Part shown: one piece after another, positions 34,101 through 48,534 of the stretch
Numbering within the stretch: position 1 is the stretch's first letter
How the letters are laid out: each line of letters begins with the position of its first letter
Position numbers and translations under genes: made by a program
The notes under the pieces: generated by a model
What the model was told of the DNA's origin: nothing
What the model saw: only the letters and a program-made list of their open reading frames with translations
The model's database searches: none
NCBI GenBank assembly: GCA_014526335.1
Contig: JACTAT010000027.1
Span: 1,431,685 to 1,495,684, forward strand
Direction of reading: 5' to 3'
DNA length: 64,000 nt
DNA from: Chrysaora quinquecirrha
Lineage: Eukaryota > Cnidaria > Scyphozoa > Semaeostomeae > Pelagiidae

Positions 34101-37100
34101 CTCATAATATCCCTCCAATGTACTGAACATCCCCCACTATACTGATGATATCCCCTGCACTGTAGTGATGATTTCCTCCACCGTGCCGATGATAGCCTTC
34201 CACTGCACCGAACATCCTCCACGTACTGATGATATCCCTCCACTGTACTGATGATATCCCCTGCACTGTAGTGATGATATTCCTCCACCGTACTGATGAT
34301 ATCCCTCCACTGTACTGATGATATCCTTCCACTGTACTGATGATATCCCTCCACTGTACTGATGATATCCCTGCACTGTACTGATGATATCCCTGCACTG
34401 TACTGATGATATCCCTCCACCTTACTGATGATATCCCTCCACCGTATTCCTCCACCGTGCCGATGATAGCCTTCCACTGCACCGAACATCCTCCACTGTA
34501 CTGATGATATCCCTCCGCTGTACTGATGATGTCCCTCCACTGTACTAATGATATCCCTGCACTGTACCGAATACCCTCCATTGTACTGAAAACCCTCTAC
34601 TGTACTGCACATACATTACCCGGGGTGATATACATTGTGACTAATGAAACATGAACTTCATTTCAGGTCGCTACATATGCAACTGGCTCTCCTGACTGGT
34701 TTCCTTACGATGTTTCAACCAACTTGATTCGTAGTGCTGATCATTCCCGAATACATCTTGATATTGGCGATGAACATGACAAAGAATGGACCTTTTTAGT
34801 TTATCTGAACCCGAATTGGACGCAGAATAACTACGGTGAAACGGCTTTCTTCGAGACAAACGATGATGATACTGAGATTGTAACTGAAGTAAGGCCCAGA
34901 TATGGACGGGCAGTGATTTTCCAAGGCAAGTACATCCATGTATTATTTCATCCCTGGCGATTTCCAGTGACTTGCAGAGTTGCACTTGCAAATATATCAA
35001 ACATTTGCTTATTTCGGGTTAATATTTATTGCCTCATTAACTATCGACTCACTCACGCAGTCGTTTTAAACATCGTAGAACCAGTCCACTTCTTTTTGTG
35101 ATTTTGATTTCAGTTAAAGATTCAGAAAGCATCATTCAGCAACCAACCATTCAGGCGGAGAGGGTCGCATAACATTAGCATCATGCGATTAAAGACATGT
35201 TTTTGAACCAATGAGGGATCGTGGTCTAATCGTGTTTGAGCACCAGAAGCGTAGGATACTCCACTGTAGTCAAAATAATTGATTCAATGAGTGAATGCTA
35301 TTCTGGCAACTAGTTTCTTATTGACGACAACTAGTCAGCGCACACTAGTTCCAGAAAGTTGGGCATGTTCCTCTGCGATTAGTTGACAACTCATTCCCGC
35401 CAGTCGCATTCGACTTAAGCGTCCCCGCTACCACGGTCAACAGTTTCCTATCAGTGCTGACTAGCTGTTTACATGCCAACATAAGTTAGCAGTTACAACT
35501 TGTCGGCGTTAGTTCCACCGTATCGTAGTCGATATAAAGACCGGCTTTAACCTTGAACAAACATTGATAGTGTTTATCATTACAGGTCAAATACCACATG
35601 CAGCTCGTCCGCCGAGCCTGAATTTCACAGACGCAAGACTGACATTTGTGACCAAACTACAAGAAGATGAATGGCATGGAAGATTGAAAAATCTTCAGCA
35701 GGAGATGAACCATTTCAGAGGGCGTTCTGGTTCCATTGACAGCTTAGAGCAGCTCACCACGAGTGGTAATACAGAGAGCTATCTCCGTAAGATGAAAGAC
35801 ATCAGGAAAGAACAAAAAAATGTAAGTTGTCCTCTTAATTTATGGGTACATCGTGCATAACTGTTTTTGAATTTATAGATGGCTCCAAGACATTCGGGCT
35901 GTTTGTTATCATCATTCTGACGTTCTTTTTGGGGCGTTTTCTCTAACATCTCTAGCAAACCCTTTCTGCATCCCTGCACCTGTTTCTGCAGCCTCAGTAA
36001 CATAAGCACTGATATCAAGTGTAAAGTTGCCTAACACAACACAGTTTAAGCACAAAAATACGACAGTCAGACTGAATGTAAATAGCAATTGAACAATGAA
36101 ATAGAAATGCACGCTGCATTTTCACACAAACCTAGTGCCATCCCAGACATTCGTTGAAAAATATAGATACCTAAGTTACCGAGGAATTAAGAACAGATTA
36201 AGAACATTTCAGGCTCAAAAAGGCAAAACAGCCAGCCTCGATCAAAATTTCCTGGTTCTAATAAAAAGAGTGTAATATCAAAAACAATAGTACGAGGTCA
36301 TAAACCGTTACGTCATCAAATACGTTTCAATTGTTTAGCCCCCCCCCCAATCTTAGGTCCCTTCCGACAGGCTTGTTTGATTGATGCTTAATCGGCATCT
36401 TACTTGTACCTATTCAAAAGAGCATTTATTAAATAAGACTTCCATGAAGGGGTCATCCTCCTTAAATTATTCCAAATGAGAAGTGAAGTGAAAACGAGAC
36501 GACTCCAAACAGTCACTGTAAAGGCCTGGCTAAACTAGGACGCATGTCGCGCGCGACATTGTCACGCGTGACATGTCCCCTCGACCCTTCCTGTTTAGCC
36601 ACTTCAGAAACTTTGCAGTGCGTGACAAATTTTGTAGCGAAAGACATGGAAATGTTTCTGGGAGATAACAGAAACATTGTTGTCTCCGCGACTCGTGGGA
36701 CATGTTGCTTGCTCGTCACTTGGATGTTTAGCCACCCTGGGAGACACGACGAATACAATGTCGCACGAGACATGTTTCGTAGTTTTGCCAGGCCTTAACG
36801 TCAAACTTTTCATCTGTGTCAGCGTAAACGTAACCTGAGTCATGGGTTACTATTTTCTTCTACTGCTTCCTTTGTTTTAGACAAGTCAAGTGGACAGGAG
36901 CAAAGTGAAGTTAAACCTGACCGTAGAGAGCAACATAAACCATCCGAAATGCAAGAGGATGCAGATTCTGAAGCAGACGAGGAGCAGGAGCGAAATCCGG
37001 ACGTCCGGTACATAATGGAGGCTTTCGAAGATATAGTATCAAGCGATGAGAGAGATCCTTCAAAACTTGCTGAACTATATAAGGAAATGAAGAAAAGGGA

Positions 37101-37149
37101 TGCTAATATTCTCCTGGAAATGAGAGAGAAGTTCCCGTCCATGTTGTAG
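28185..37149 (+). CDS. secreted two-domain 2OG-Fe(II) oxygenase, copy 2
   Basis: Full-length tandem paralogue of the gene at 19636-26487. Exons: 28185-28316, 29452-29909, 30935-31247, 32137-32328, 34667-34925, 35586-35821, 36881-37149. Signal peptide MKKLILGLIGISIIYFANCQ. The N-terminal oxygenase-like domain lies at about residues 45-300 and has VVAD (Val168, Asp170) and Arg224 where iron His are expected. The C-terminal domain at about 302-480 has His395, Asp397, His456 and cosubstrate Arg469. The tail contains a short acidic stretch, then RNPDVRYIMEAF and EKFPSML, as in copy 1. Intron 5 begins GC (CAAG|GCAAGT), a GC-AG intron, whereas copy 1 has GT. Exon 6 is one base shorter than in copy 1 at an A-run (CAAAAAAATG), which shifts exon 7 out of frame; with one more A the protein would be about 619 residues and the tail intact. 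A sequencing error in the homopolymer is likely. Substrate unknown. Confidence 0.87.
28440..29200. repeat. GGACC minisatellite followed by (TCAA)n microsatellite
   Basis: 28540-28840 holds imperfect units of about 30 bp built from AGGACCTAGGACC and TGACCCAT. 28850-29200 is a degenerate TCAATCAA tract. Both lie in intron 1 of oxygenase copy 2, and together they make up most of it. Confidence 0.85.
30009..30185 (+). mobile_element. SINE, family A
   Basis: GTGCTGTGGCGTCATGGTG, ATCCAGCTGACTCGTGATG, a B-box-like GGTTCGAGCC and a tail TTTCACCTTCACC. It is the cleanest plus-strand copy in the window and lies in intron 2 of oxygenase copy 2. Confidence 0.7.
30190..30535. mobile_element. MITE with GGGACGTGCCGCCC ends
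   Basis: GGGACGTGCCGCCCAAGC at the left (about 30227) and GCTTCGGGCGGCACGTCCC at the right are inverted repeats, and the interior repeats ACCTTATACC and CCAAAATCG. The motif ACGTGCCGCCCAAATGGG at about 55283 marks a partial relative. Non-coding, intron 2 of oxygenase copy 2. Confidence 0.7.
30545..30848. mobile_element. partial MITE ending in TAGCCGCGGCT
   Basis: Ends GAATCGCACCTATAGCCGCGGC and contains TTCGCAGAATTGTCGC and GCGTCGCCAGAA, matching elements at 37460-38100 and 42784-43138 whose ends are GTCGCACGTGTAGCCGCGGC. The left end is unclear. Intron 2 of oxygenase copy 2, ending about 90 bp before exon 3. Confidence 0.6.
31355..31695. mobile_element. CAAACATTGTTTG-rich element, copy 2
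   Basis: Begins CTGAACACACGATCAAACATT and ends AACAATGTTTGGTCGTTTGG, with repeated TTGCTTGTCAAACTGCTTGC units inside. Same family as 24445-25165 and 45742-46408. Intron 3 of oxygenase copy 2. Confidence 0.65.
32478..34618. repeat. 22-bp ACTGATGATATCCCTCC minisatellite, split by an insertion
   Basis: Units of about 22 bp (CCACTGTACTGATGATATCCCT) run from 32478 to 32613 and again from 33726 to 34618. The 1.1 kb between them is a foldback element, so one array was interrupted. Variants CTGGTAATATCCCTGCACTG and GAACATCCTCC give local higher-order structure. Reading frames here are repeat artefacts. Intron 4 of oxygenase copy 2. Confidence 0.92.
32614..33725. mobile_element. foldback element with arms of about 315 bp
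   Basis: AGACAGGGTTTTTTCCGCAA at the left end is matched by TTGCGGAAAAAACCCTGTCT at the right. Pairing continues through about 32614-32935 and 33410-33725, including GATGACGTCATC in both arms. The central 470 bp also contains several TGACGTCA motifs but no transposase. It sits inside the 22-bp minisatellite. Confidence 0.92.
35270..35545. repeat. dispersed relative of the 166-bp repeat
   Basis: GTTAGCAGTTACAACT, GGCGTTAGTTCCACCG and TATCGTAGTCG are the reverse complement of sequence at positions 1-65. Located in intron 5 of oxygenase copy 2. Confidence 0.7.
36519..36798. mobile_element. MITE of the TAAAGGCCTGGC family
   Basis: Begins TAAAGGCCTGGCTAAACTAG and ends AGTTTTGCCAGGCCTTAA. Interior GCGCGACATTGTC and GTGACATGTCCCCTCGA. 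It lies about 80 bp before the last exon of oxygenase copy 2. Confidence 0.85.
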
Positions 37150-38268
37150 AGGTCACAGTGCTGTTAGAACGTTTAGCAAAGCTTGTTGTCAAATGAACAG
37201 AAGTTATACGCAGACTTGTACAAGCTAGAAACTCTTATGCAGGAGACTTCCTCGGCTCGTGACTGTTAACTGGAGAATCAAAAACCAAAAAAACGAAAAA
37301 GTCCTTGGTTTCTATCTTCTACCTAATGATATCTTGAATTTTAGAGGTTTTGTAACTATGAAGCATATAATAATTTCTTTGATATTTTTCACAGTGCCCT
37401 AAAGCAGTCCTTATATACTTATCGGCCCCCACCCTTGGGACAGTTTAAATATTTGGGTAGTGTTGGCATGTGGCTGCTGTTATTTCCTATGTTTTAATTT
37501 AAGATTTTTGAAGGGAATTATGGGAATAATTTCCTTAGTAATATTTCATTTCGCCAATAATGTCGCAATGTCGCAGCGTATTGCCGGTTTTTTGCATTGT
37601 CTACGCAGCCGATATTGTAGCTTTGTTTTCGTGCGTTTTCCTGGAAATTTTCTAGGACCCATTCTTCTTATCACGCAAGTTGATTGTCGCAGAATTGCTG
37701 TCGCAGGATTTTTGTTGCAGTGTGTAGCTATACCTTAAGATTTCTCGGAACAGGACATTTTAAGGTGTATCGAGTCGCCATATCAGGTGAAAACGCGCAC
37801 GTGTAGCCGCAGCTTTAATCAGAGGCTACACGTGCGACATTTTGCTTGAAATGGCGACAGGACATGATAAAAAACTGTCGCCGCGACAGTAAAAACTAAG
37901 AGTCGCACGTGTAGCCAGGGATTCATTTTCGAACAAATGTTCTGCGACCTGTGATGATATACGGTCGCAGAAAATTGATTTGGTTGAACATTTCGCGACA
38001 TGCTCTTGAGTTTCGCTAACATGCAACACATTGCGTTGTTTTCCCGCGTTTTCCTGGCACTCTCCTGCGTAATCGCACGTGTAGCCGCGGCTATCCATAG
38101 CATCTAAAGATTGAACAGTCGAACAATCCCAGTGAACAAAATATGCCAAAATACTATAAAATCAATCAGGATCGCGCTAGATATACAAGTTTAAATACCT
38201 TTTTATGTCTTGGGTCTACAGTCACTGTCTTTTTGTTCCGATTCCAAGTTACGAAGTCGTTTCTCTCA
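37150..38268. other. intergenic between convergent oxygenase copy 2 and DHFR; GC-ended MITEs
   Basis: 3' region shared by two converging genes. About 37460-38100 is made of elements with GCACGTGTAGCCGC ends; the clearest unit, 37828-38096, runs from CTACACGTGCGAC to GTCGCACGTGTAGCC-type sequence. CGCAGAATTGCTGTCGCAGG matches 30700-30730. GGGAATTATGGGAATAATTTCC at about 37515 is related to the hairpin at 55871. No gene was seen. Confidence 0.6.
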
Positions 38269-42678
<4,410 letters not shown>

Positions 42679-42783
42679 GATGGTGAACTGAACTGAAAAG
42701 TTTTCTTTCGGTTTTCGTTTTCGCGCCACAAGCAAACAGCAGCAACAACAGTTTCATGACAACCACAACAACTGACTCAGCTA

Positions 42784-43138
42784 CAAGGCGCGGCTACACG
42801 CTGCGACAAAATGCTGCCACTGAAGTTCTGCGACAATCAACTTGGGTGATAAAAAGAATGGGTACTAGAAAATTTCCAGGAAAAGGCGCGAAAACAATGC
42901 ATTGTGTTGCGTCGCCAATTCAAAAAACCGGCTACATCCTGCGACAAGCAAAATCATGTCGCGAAAAGTTCAACCAAAGCAATGTTCTGCGACCGTATTT
43001 CCTAAGGTCGCAGAACATTTGCTCGAAAACATACCCCTGGCTACACGTGCGACTCTAACTTTTTCTGGCTCCGCGACAATTTTTGAACATGCTCTGTCGC
43101 CATTTCTAGCAAAAAGTCGCACGTGTAGCCGCGGCTTT
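42784..43138. mobile_element. MITE with GCGGCTACACG-type ends
   Basis: Starts GGCGCGGCTACACGCTGCGAC and ends GTCGCACGTGTAGCCGCGGC, with inner TTCTGCGACAATC and GGTCGCAGAACA pairs. It lies 100 bp upstream of the DHFR start codon, so it may affect that promoter. Confidence 0.85.
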
Positions 43139-43253
43139 ATATCTGGATCGGACCAGAGACGATAAGAGAGCCGACTGAGCCGGGATGTGAGTGTCTATAA
43201 AACTAAACGGCGAGTCCTAGCCGACAGATCCGAATCAGACTTCGGCTTCTCAC

Positions 43254-43799
43254 GCTAGCGAATCTATAATCACTACTGTGGTGGTACTTTTTGCGTACTG
43301 TGGTGGTAGCTTCTGCGTACTGTGGTGGATAATCACTGCTGTGGTGGGTTATTATGCTAATTGTGGTGGTAGTTTTTGCATACTGTGGTGGATAATCACT
43401 ACTTTTGGTGGGTTATTATGCTAATTGTGGTGGTAGTTCTTGCGTACTGTGGTGGATAATCATTACTTGTGGTGGGTTATTATGCTTGATGTGGTGAATA
43501 CGAAATCATAGCAAAACTCTATAGATCAAGCAAGAAAAACCACAAAATCCACCACAATGCGCAAAAATACCACCACACCAAGCATAATAACCCACCACAA
43601 TAGTGATTATCCACCACAGTACGCCAAAACTACCACAACAGCAAGCAAAGTAACCCACCACATCAAGCATAATAACCCACCATAAGTAGTGACGATCCAC
43701 CACAGTACGCCAAACTACCACCACGGTACGCAGAAAGTACCACCACAGTAGTGATAATCCACCACAGTAGTGATTATAGATTCGCTAGCATGCTTCTAC
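43254..43799. mobile_element. foldback element with GTGGTGG arms, copy 1
   Basis: Terminal inverted repeats GCTAGCGAATCTATAATCAC and its exact complement, each continued by ACTGTGGTGG-type units, flank a unique centre (GTGAATACGAAATCATAGC, CTCTATAGATCAAGCAAG). The left arm is TGTGGTGG-rich and the right arm is CCACCACA-rich, so the whole 546 bp can fold. The same centre and ends occur at 62899-63286. Not coding. Confidence 0.92.
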
Positions 43800-44129
43800 A
43801 GATTAGATGACTCGAGGAAATGGAGCAATTCACATTTATTTATCTTGTCATTAAGAATTTTCGATTTAACTTGTATTATTATAGTTTCAGGTATTGAAAG
43901 ATTTTTCGGCCCAAACTAGACAAGCATTGCTTGCATTGTCTATTGATTTCTTATTGAAAAGCCTGTTCTCAAGCTAAGACTGCTTTCGACGCTCATATTG
44001 TCGAAACACATACTGGATTCCGTCAGCTTCTTGAATACCATCTTGTTCTCCAGTTTCACTAGAAAAAAGGCTGCAGGTCAATATCACCTGAATATAATTT
44101 ATAAAGAAAAAGAAAGCTCAAGGTCTCTT

Positions 44130-44235
44130 TGGGGCTATTATAGGGGGGTCCAGGAGCCGCGAAACCACGAACAAATCAGCTCAAAGCCGCAATCCGTCGT
44201 AGAATTACTCGCTAAGCCGCGGCCGGTTTAAATTG
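44130..44235. repeat. CCGCGAAACCACGAAC repeat in the place of the missing DHFR-like exon
   Basis: AGCTCAAAGCCGCAATCCG and GGAGCCGCGAAACC match in reverse complement 61497-61555 (CGGATTGCGGCTTTGAGCT, CTCGCGGCTTC). A dispersed repeat therefore occupies the interval where the fifth DHFR exon is expected. Confidence 0.65.
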
Positions 44236-44995
44236 CTCGTGGACCAACACTAACAGCTCCAATAGCTTGTCATTGTAAATTGACATTTACTCAGTCGCTT
44301 GGGTACTTCGTTTTCTAGCGCCACAGAGCCCCCTACACAAACAATTTAACTCAAAATAGGAAGGAAAGAATTTTTTACAAGAATACTATAAATTTTGTCC
44401 AGCCTCAATATTCTTAAGAAATGTCCGTTTCCTGAATATATTCTTAAAGTATTCTTATTTTTTCAAACCTGATATGGTTTCAGGGGAATGTAGATAACTA
44501 GTTAAAATGGTCGAGCGAAAGAAAAATTCAACTATTATAACAATAAGAATGTTGTTAACAATCATGAAGTTTCGTTTCAACATTGCAAATCAGGCAACTT
44601 CTGAATAATGAGACACAAATAATGCAAGCTGAGGCTGAGCATATTCTTACAATATTCTTAACAATTGGATGATTCTGAGCCTCAATATTCTTATAAACAA
44701 TATTCTTATAAAAAAGAGTGTATTACAGCGAAGATAAGAGGATAATTTTCTACCTTATAGACATCAGTACCACCAAGAACGATCACTTTGTCGACTTTTG
44801 CAGCCAGCTCCTTATTAACTGCCTCCAATGCTTCTGGAAAACTTGGCGTAACAATTACCCCTTCCGGTACATCACTAAAAATAGAGCAATAGAATCTAGA
44901 TTAATGCTGACGTCATCTTTTATTTAGACATACGTATACCCAGATGATACCCAGATGTGGATCTAAATGCACCAATCAGGATAGTGAAAATGCTT

Positions 44996-45334
44996 AATTG
45001 TGAAGCTGAAATGGTGTATTTAGCGCCAGTCACTAGGCAGATGCGCCGGTAGCAAGGTAGCAAGGCATCGGGGCACCAAGCAGCGGGGGCGAAAGCAATA
45101 AATTCAGTGCAAAACAATAGGAAAATCAAAAGATTTTACAATTTTACGAGAGCAGGAGGGCAATCGCCCCCGCTGCCCCTACTTGTTAGGATCTCAGCAG
45201 AAGGTTAAATAATCGAGACCTTAACCCTGGCTGTGAAGATACCGTGGCTGGGGCTCGAAGCCCGAGCTTGCTAAGGTTCTTACACTACGGGCCAGCTGGA
45301 TCAGACCACGACATCACAACACCTTCGAGACTGC
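44996..45334 (-). mobile_element. SINE, family A, interrupted by a nested insertion
   Basis: The SINE parts (GCTGAAATGGTGTATTTAGCG; TAGGATCTCAGCAGAAGG to GATCAGACCACGACATCAC) are separated by about 150 bp running from GCAGATGCGCCGGTAGC to CCCCCGCTGCCCCTAC. The insert has inverted GCGGGGGCGA and ATCGCCCCCGC. It lies in the intron after the third DHFR-like exon. Confidence 0.65.
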
Positions 45335-45411
45335 ATTTGTGCACTGATTGGTGCTTTTGGATGAGCATCTGGGTATTTAATTCACTTAAGTCAATTGTTT
45401 CGGATCGTTTC

Positions 45412-45656
45412 TTAAGGCCTGGTTAAACTAGGAGACATGTCGCGCGCGACTTCGCCACACGAGACATGTCCTCTCGATGTGTCCCAGTTTAGCCACCTCG
45501 GAAACTTTAGTGGGCGGCAGAATTTGCAGCGAGAGACACGCAAATATGTCTGAGAGACACCAGAAACATTTCTTCATTCACATGTTTAGCCACCCATGGA
45601 GGCGCGCTGAATACACTGTCGCGCGAGACTTGTCTCCTAGTTTAGCCATAGCTTTA
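45412..45656. mobile_element. MITE of the TAAAGGCCTGGC family, flanked by TTAA
   Basis: TTAAGGCCTGGTTAAACTAG at the left and CTAGTTTAGCCATAGCTTTAA at the right. TTAA is present at both borders, as in piggyBac-type insertions. Interior GCGCGCGACTTCG and GCGCGAGACTTG pair. Confidence 0.85.
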
Positions 45657-45741
45657 ACCTTATACACCGAAGATTGTTGGCCAAAAAAGTTTTAAGTAAG
45701 TGACCCAAAATTTTTCTTCTCATTCCGCTCATCAGAGGCAA

Positions 45742-46408
45742 AAGGTCCAAGCCAAACGATCAAACATTGTTTGCCAAACATTTTAATATTGCTTATCAAT
45801 GATGTTTGATGGTTTGACCAGACTCTTATTTATGGAGTATATAATATCAATAAAGCTAACGATCAAACATTATGTGTCAAACATTTGAAATTTGTTTGTC
45901 AAGCAAATGTTTTTATGATGATTGGGTGGCATGTCCCTTGCAGAATTTAATCAAGTTCCCACCCCCCCCCCAGACGTTGGTCTAATGGGATAAACTTAGA
46001 TTCATTTGCTTGTTTAGCAATGTTTTGGGATGTGGCCGAAAGGTAGAAAATATCTTCAAATCTGAAGAGATCAAGCAAATTTGAAATGTTTGACCAACAA
46101 TGTGTGAACGCTGAGGCCCTAGCCAAACGAACGAACATTGTGTGCTAAACATTGGAAATTCTCTTATCAAAAACAGTGTTTATGGCCAAATGTGCAAGCA
46201 CTGCTTGATGAATTTCAAATGTTTGACGAGCAATGTTTCAACGTTTGGCCTCACAACAAACCATCGCTTGTCAAACGTTACGTTCACTAATGTCAGGCGA
46301 AAAATGTTTTGAACTTTTTCAAAATTATCACGACATGACCAAACGCTCAAGCATAGCTTTCTTAGCAAATTTCAAATGTTTGACAAACAATGTTTGATCG
46401 TTTCACCA
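45742..46408. mobile_element. CAAACATTGTTTG-rich element, copy 3
   Basis: Left AAGCCAAACGATCAAACATTG and right CAATGTTTGATCGTTTCACC are inverted repeats, and the interior repeats AAATGTTTGAC and GGCCAAA. It is the longest copy of the family. It ends just downstream of the third DHFR-like exon (46422-46527). Confidence 0.75.
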
Positions 46409-46549
46409 GGAGGTAACTTACGATAATTTTCTGCTTAGGATGATATTGATCATGTTAGGAAGTGGCTTGGCAGTGGCAGGCAGTTCGTCCCATGTCTTTC
46501 TTCCCATCAAAGCGACATTCTTGAGGCCTGAAATATTTTGACTAAATTT

Positions 46550-46955
46550 AGCTTATTCTTTCAATGACTCCTTGTTTGAACTCTGTTTATAAATAACCTT
46601 TGGACTGCTGAGGTCTAAAGTCACGCTCAGAGTGCGAAAACCCTTGTGTTGCCTGCAGTCACGGGCAAGGGCTAGTCAATATACTAAAATGTGCAGTATG
46701 CAAAGGTCACTAAATGTATATGCAAATCACGCTCTGCTAAATTTATATGCAAATATTGTCACTAAATTTAACTTATTCTTTCAATGACTCCTTTTTTGAA
46801 CTCTGTTTATAAACAACCTTTGGAATGCTGAGGTCTGAAGTCACGCTCAGCGTGCGAAAACCCTTGTGTTGCCTGCAGTCACGGTCAAGGGCTAGTCAAT
46901 ATACTAAAATGTGCAGTATGCAAAGGTCACTAAATTTATATGCAAATATTTTCAC
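46550..46955. repeat. 207-bp tandem duplication
   Basis: ACTAAATTTAGCTTATTC to TATGCAAAT occurs at about 46550 and again at 46757 with few changes. The segment GCAAGGGCTAGTCAATAT is related, in reverse complement, to the repeats at 59901-60540. Intron of the DHFR-like copy. Confidence 0.85.
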
Positions 46956-48534
46956 TAACTGAATATTTTTGCAGTACGTGTTTTTTATTTTATAAGAAAC
47001 GCTCGGGGCCCAGAACAAAAATTTTCTTAATTTTTGGCCCATTTTCAGTTCTAAAAGTTCTTAATAGTTTCTTAAAAGTTTCTTAATAGTTTAATAGTAT
47101 AAATAACGACTGGTCCCTTAAATTTGGGCAATATCCACAGTCGTGGACAAAAATTATAGTGGACTTTTTCTAGAAATCACATGGTCCCCTCTCCTCCCTC
47201 GATCAACGTTGTCCGAGGGTTGACAGATGCAGAGAAAATTAGTTTGACAACGCAGGCACTGTTCTGTTACAAAATAAACAAAACATTGACTTATGGCTAG
47301 GAGAACGTCCCCAGGCCCCAAATCGAATTTGCTCGAATCTCAACCGTCAAGTCGATTTGGACCCTGGTACCGGCCACAAAAATTTGCCAAAATACTGGCA
47401 ATTTTGGCCTAGGTATCGAAACAAGATGTAAATTCCGAAACCAGATGTTCTGAGAAAGTGAACGCAAAGATAACTATTAGGCAAGATACAATATCGCATG
47501 TAGCATAATTTTTTGGTTTTTATACATGTTTTTCACATTGTTTTCGGCCTATTTTGGTGTAATATTATAATTAAAATATTTATTGTTTGAACAGCGAATC
47601 AAATTGTGAATAGACAACGCCGAGGGTCGAATATGGACGGTGGAGTTTCACGCGGAGGCCTATTCACCTTGGGAACGAGGTTGCAACAGAATAATACGGT
47701 ATTGTGACGTCACTCTAGAGCCAACACTTCCATACCTGGATTGCTAACTTCATACAGAATCTTCATAAAATATTCACTGCTGCGATGCCTAAGGTTAAAA
47801 ATATCATCATGAAAGACTGAATTAAAATAAAACCTCTCTCTCCATAAGAAACAATAAATACACATATCTTATTTTTATAAGAAACTAAAAAATTCATCCA
47901 GTAGCAAAAGATATTTCGTGTTTTCTTAGCAAATCTGAACCGTTCCTGTGTGTAGCGTGTTGGGCTCTTTGGATGGAGTGAGAGAGAGACACAGCCTGAG
48001 GCAAGGCCCGAGGGCCTAAGCCTCGATAGAATAAGACCACAATTTCTTGTGACTGATTTCTATCCTTCTGTCGACGAACTCCTCTAGCATACATATTCAC
48101 ATCGTTTTAAACGTTAATAAACAATAGCCAGAAACACACACTAGGATGTTACACATAATATGTGGATGTTTGGCGCAAATGGCGAGAAGTCCAAATTAAT
48201 ATAGATTTAAGCCAGGGGGTTAAATCTCAGTTAATTAGCCCCGGAAGGGATCCTGCTATGGATGATGGGAAGGGCACAAGCTGGGGGACAATGTCCCGGA
48301 TGATAGAATAGATAAATTGGCAAGCACGAGGCAGACCTTCCTCAGTCAATATCATCAGTGCTCGGTGTACAGTAGTTTCAAGTTGCCCTTCCCTACCACC
48401 CCTTCGATAGTGCTTATTCTGCCACTTTGTTTTTTCAAGACATCTTCAACCTTTGTTTTCCCCTACTACTCCTCTCGTTTGCCACTTCCATCAGTGGTGA
48501 GCAAGGTGCATTAGCCACCGAATATACTCTTAGG

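Noticed and set aside
33724..34612. Long minus-strand frames with YHQYSGGISSVQWRDI-type repeats.
   Set aside because: Product of the 22-bp minisatellite; overlapping frames encode the same motifs, which is a repeat artefact.
35878..36112. Minus-strand frame ending GMQKGFARDVRENAPKRTSE, in an intron of oxygenase copy 2.
   Set aside because: No family recognised, no splice partners found and short length; kept as unexplained intron sequence.
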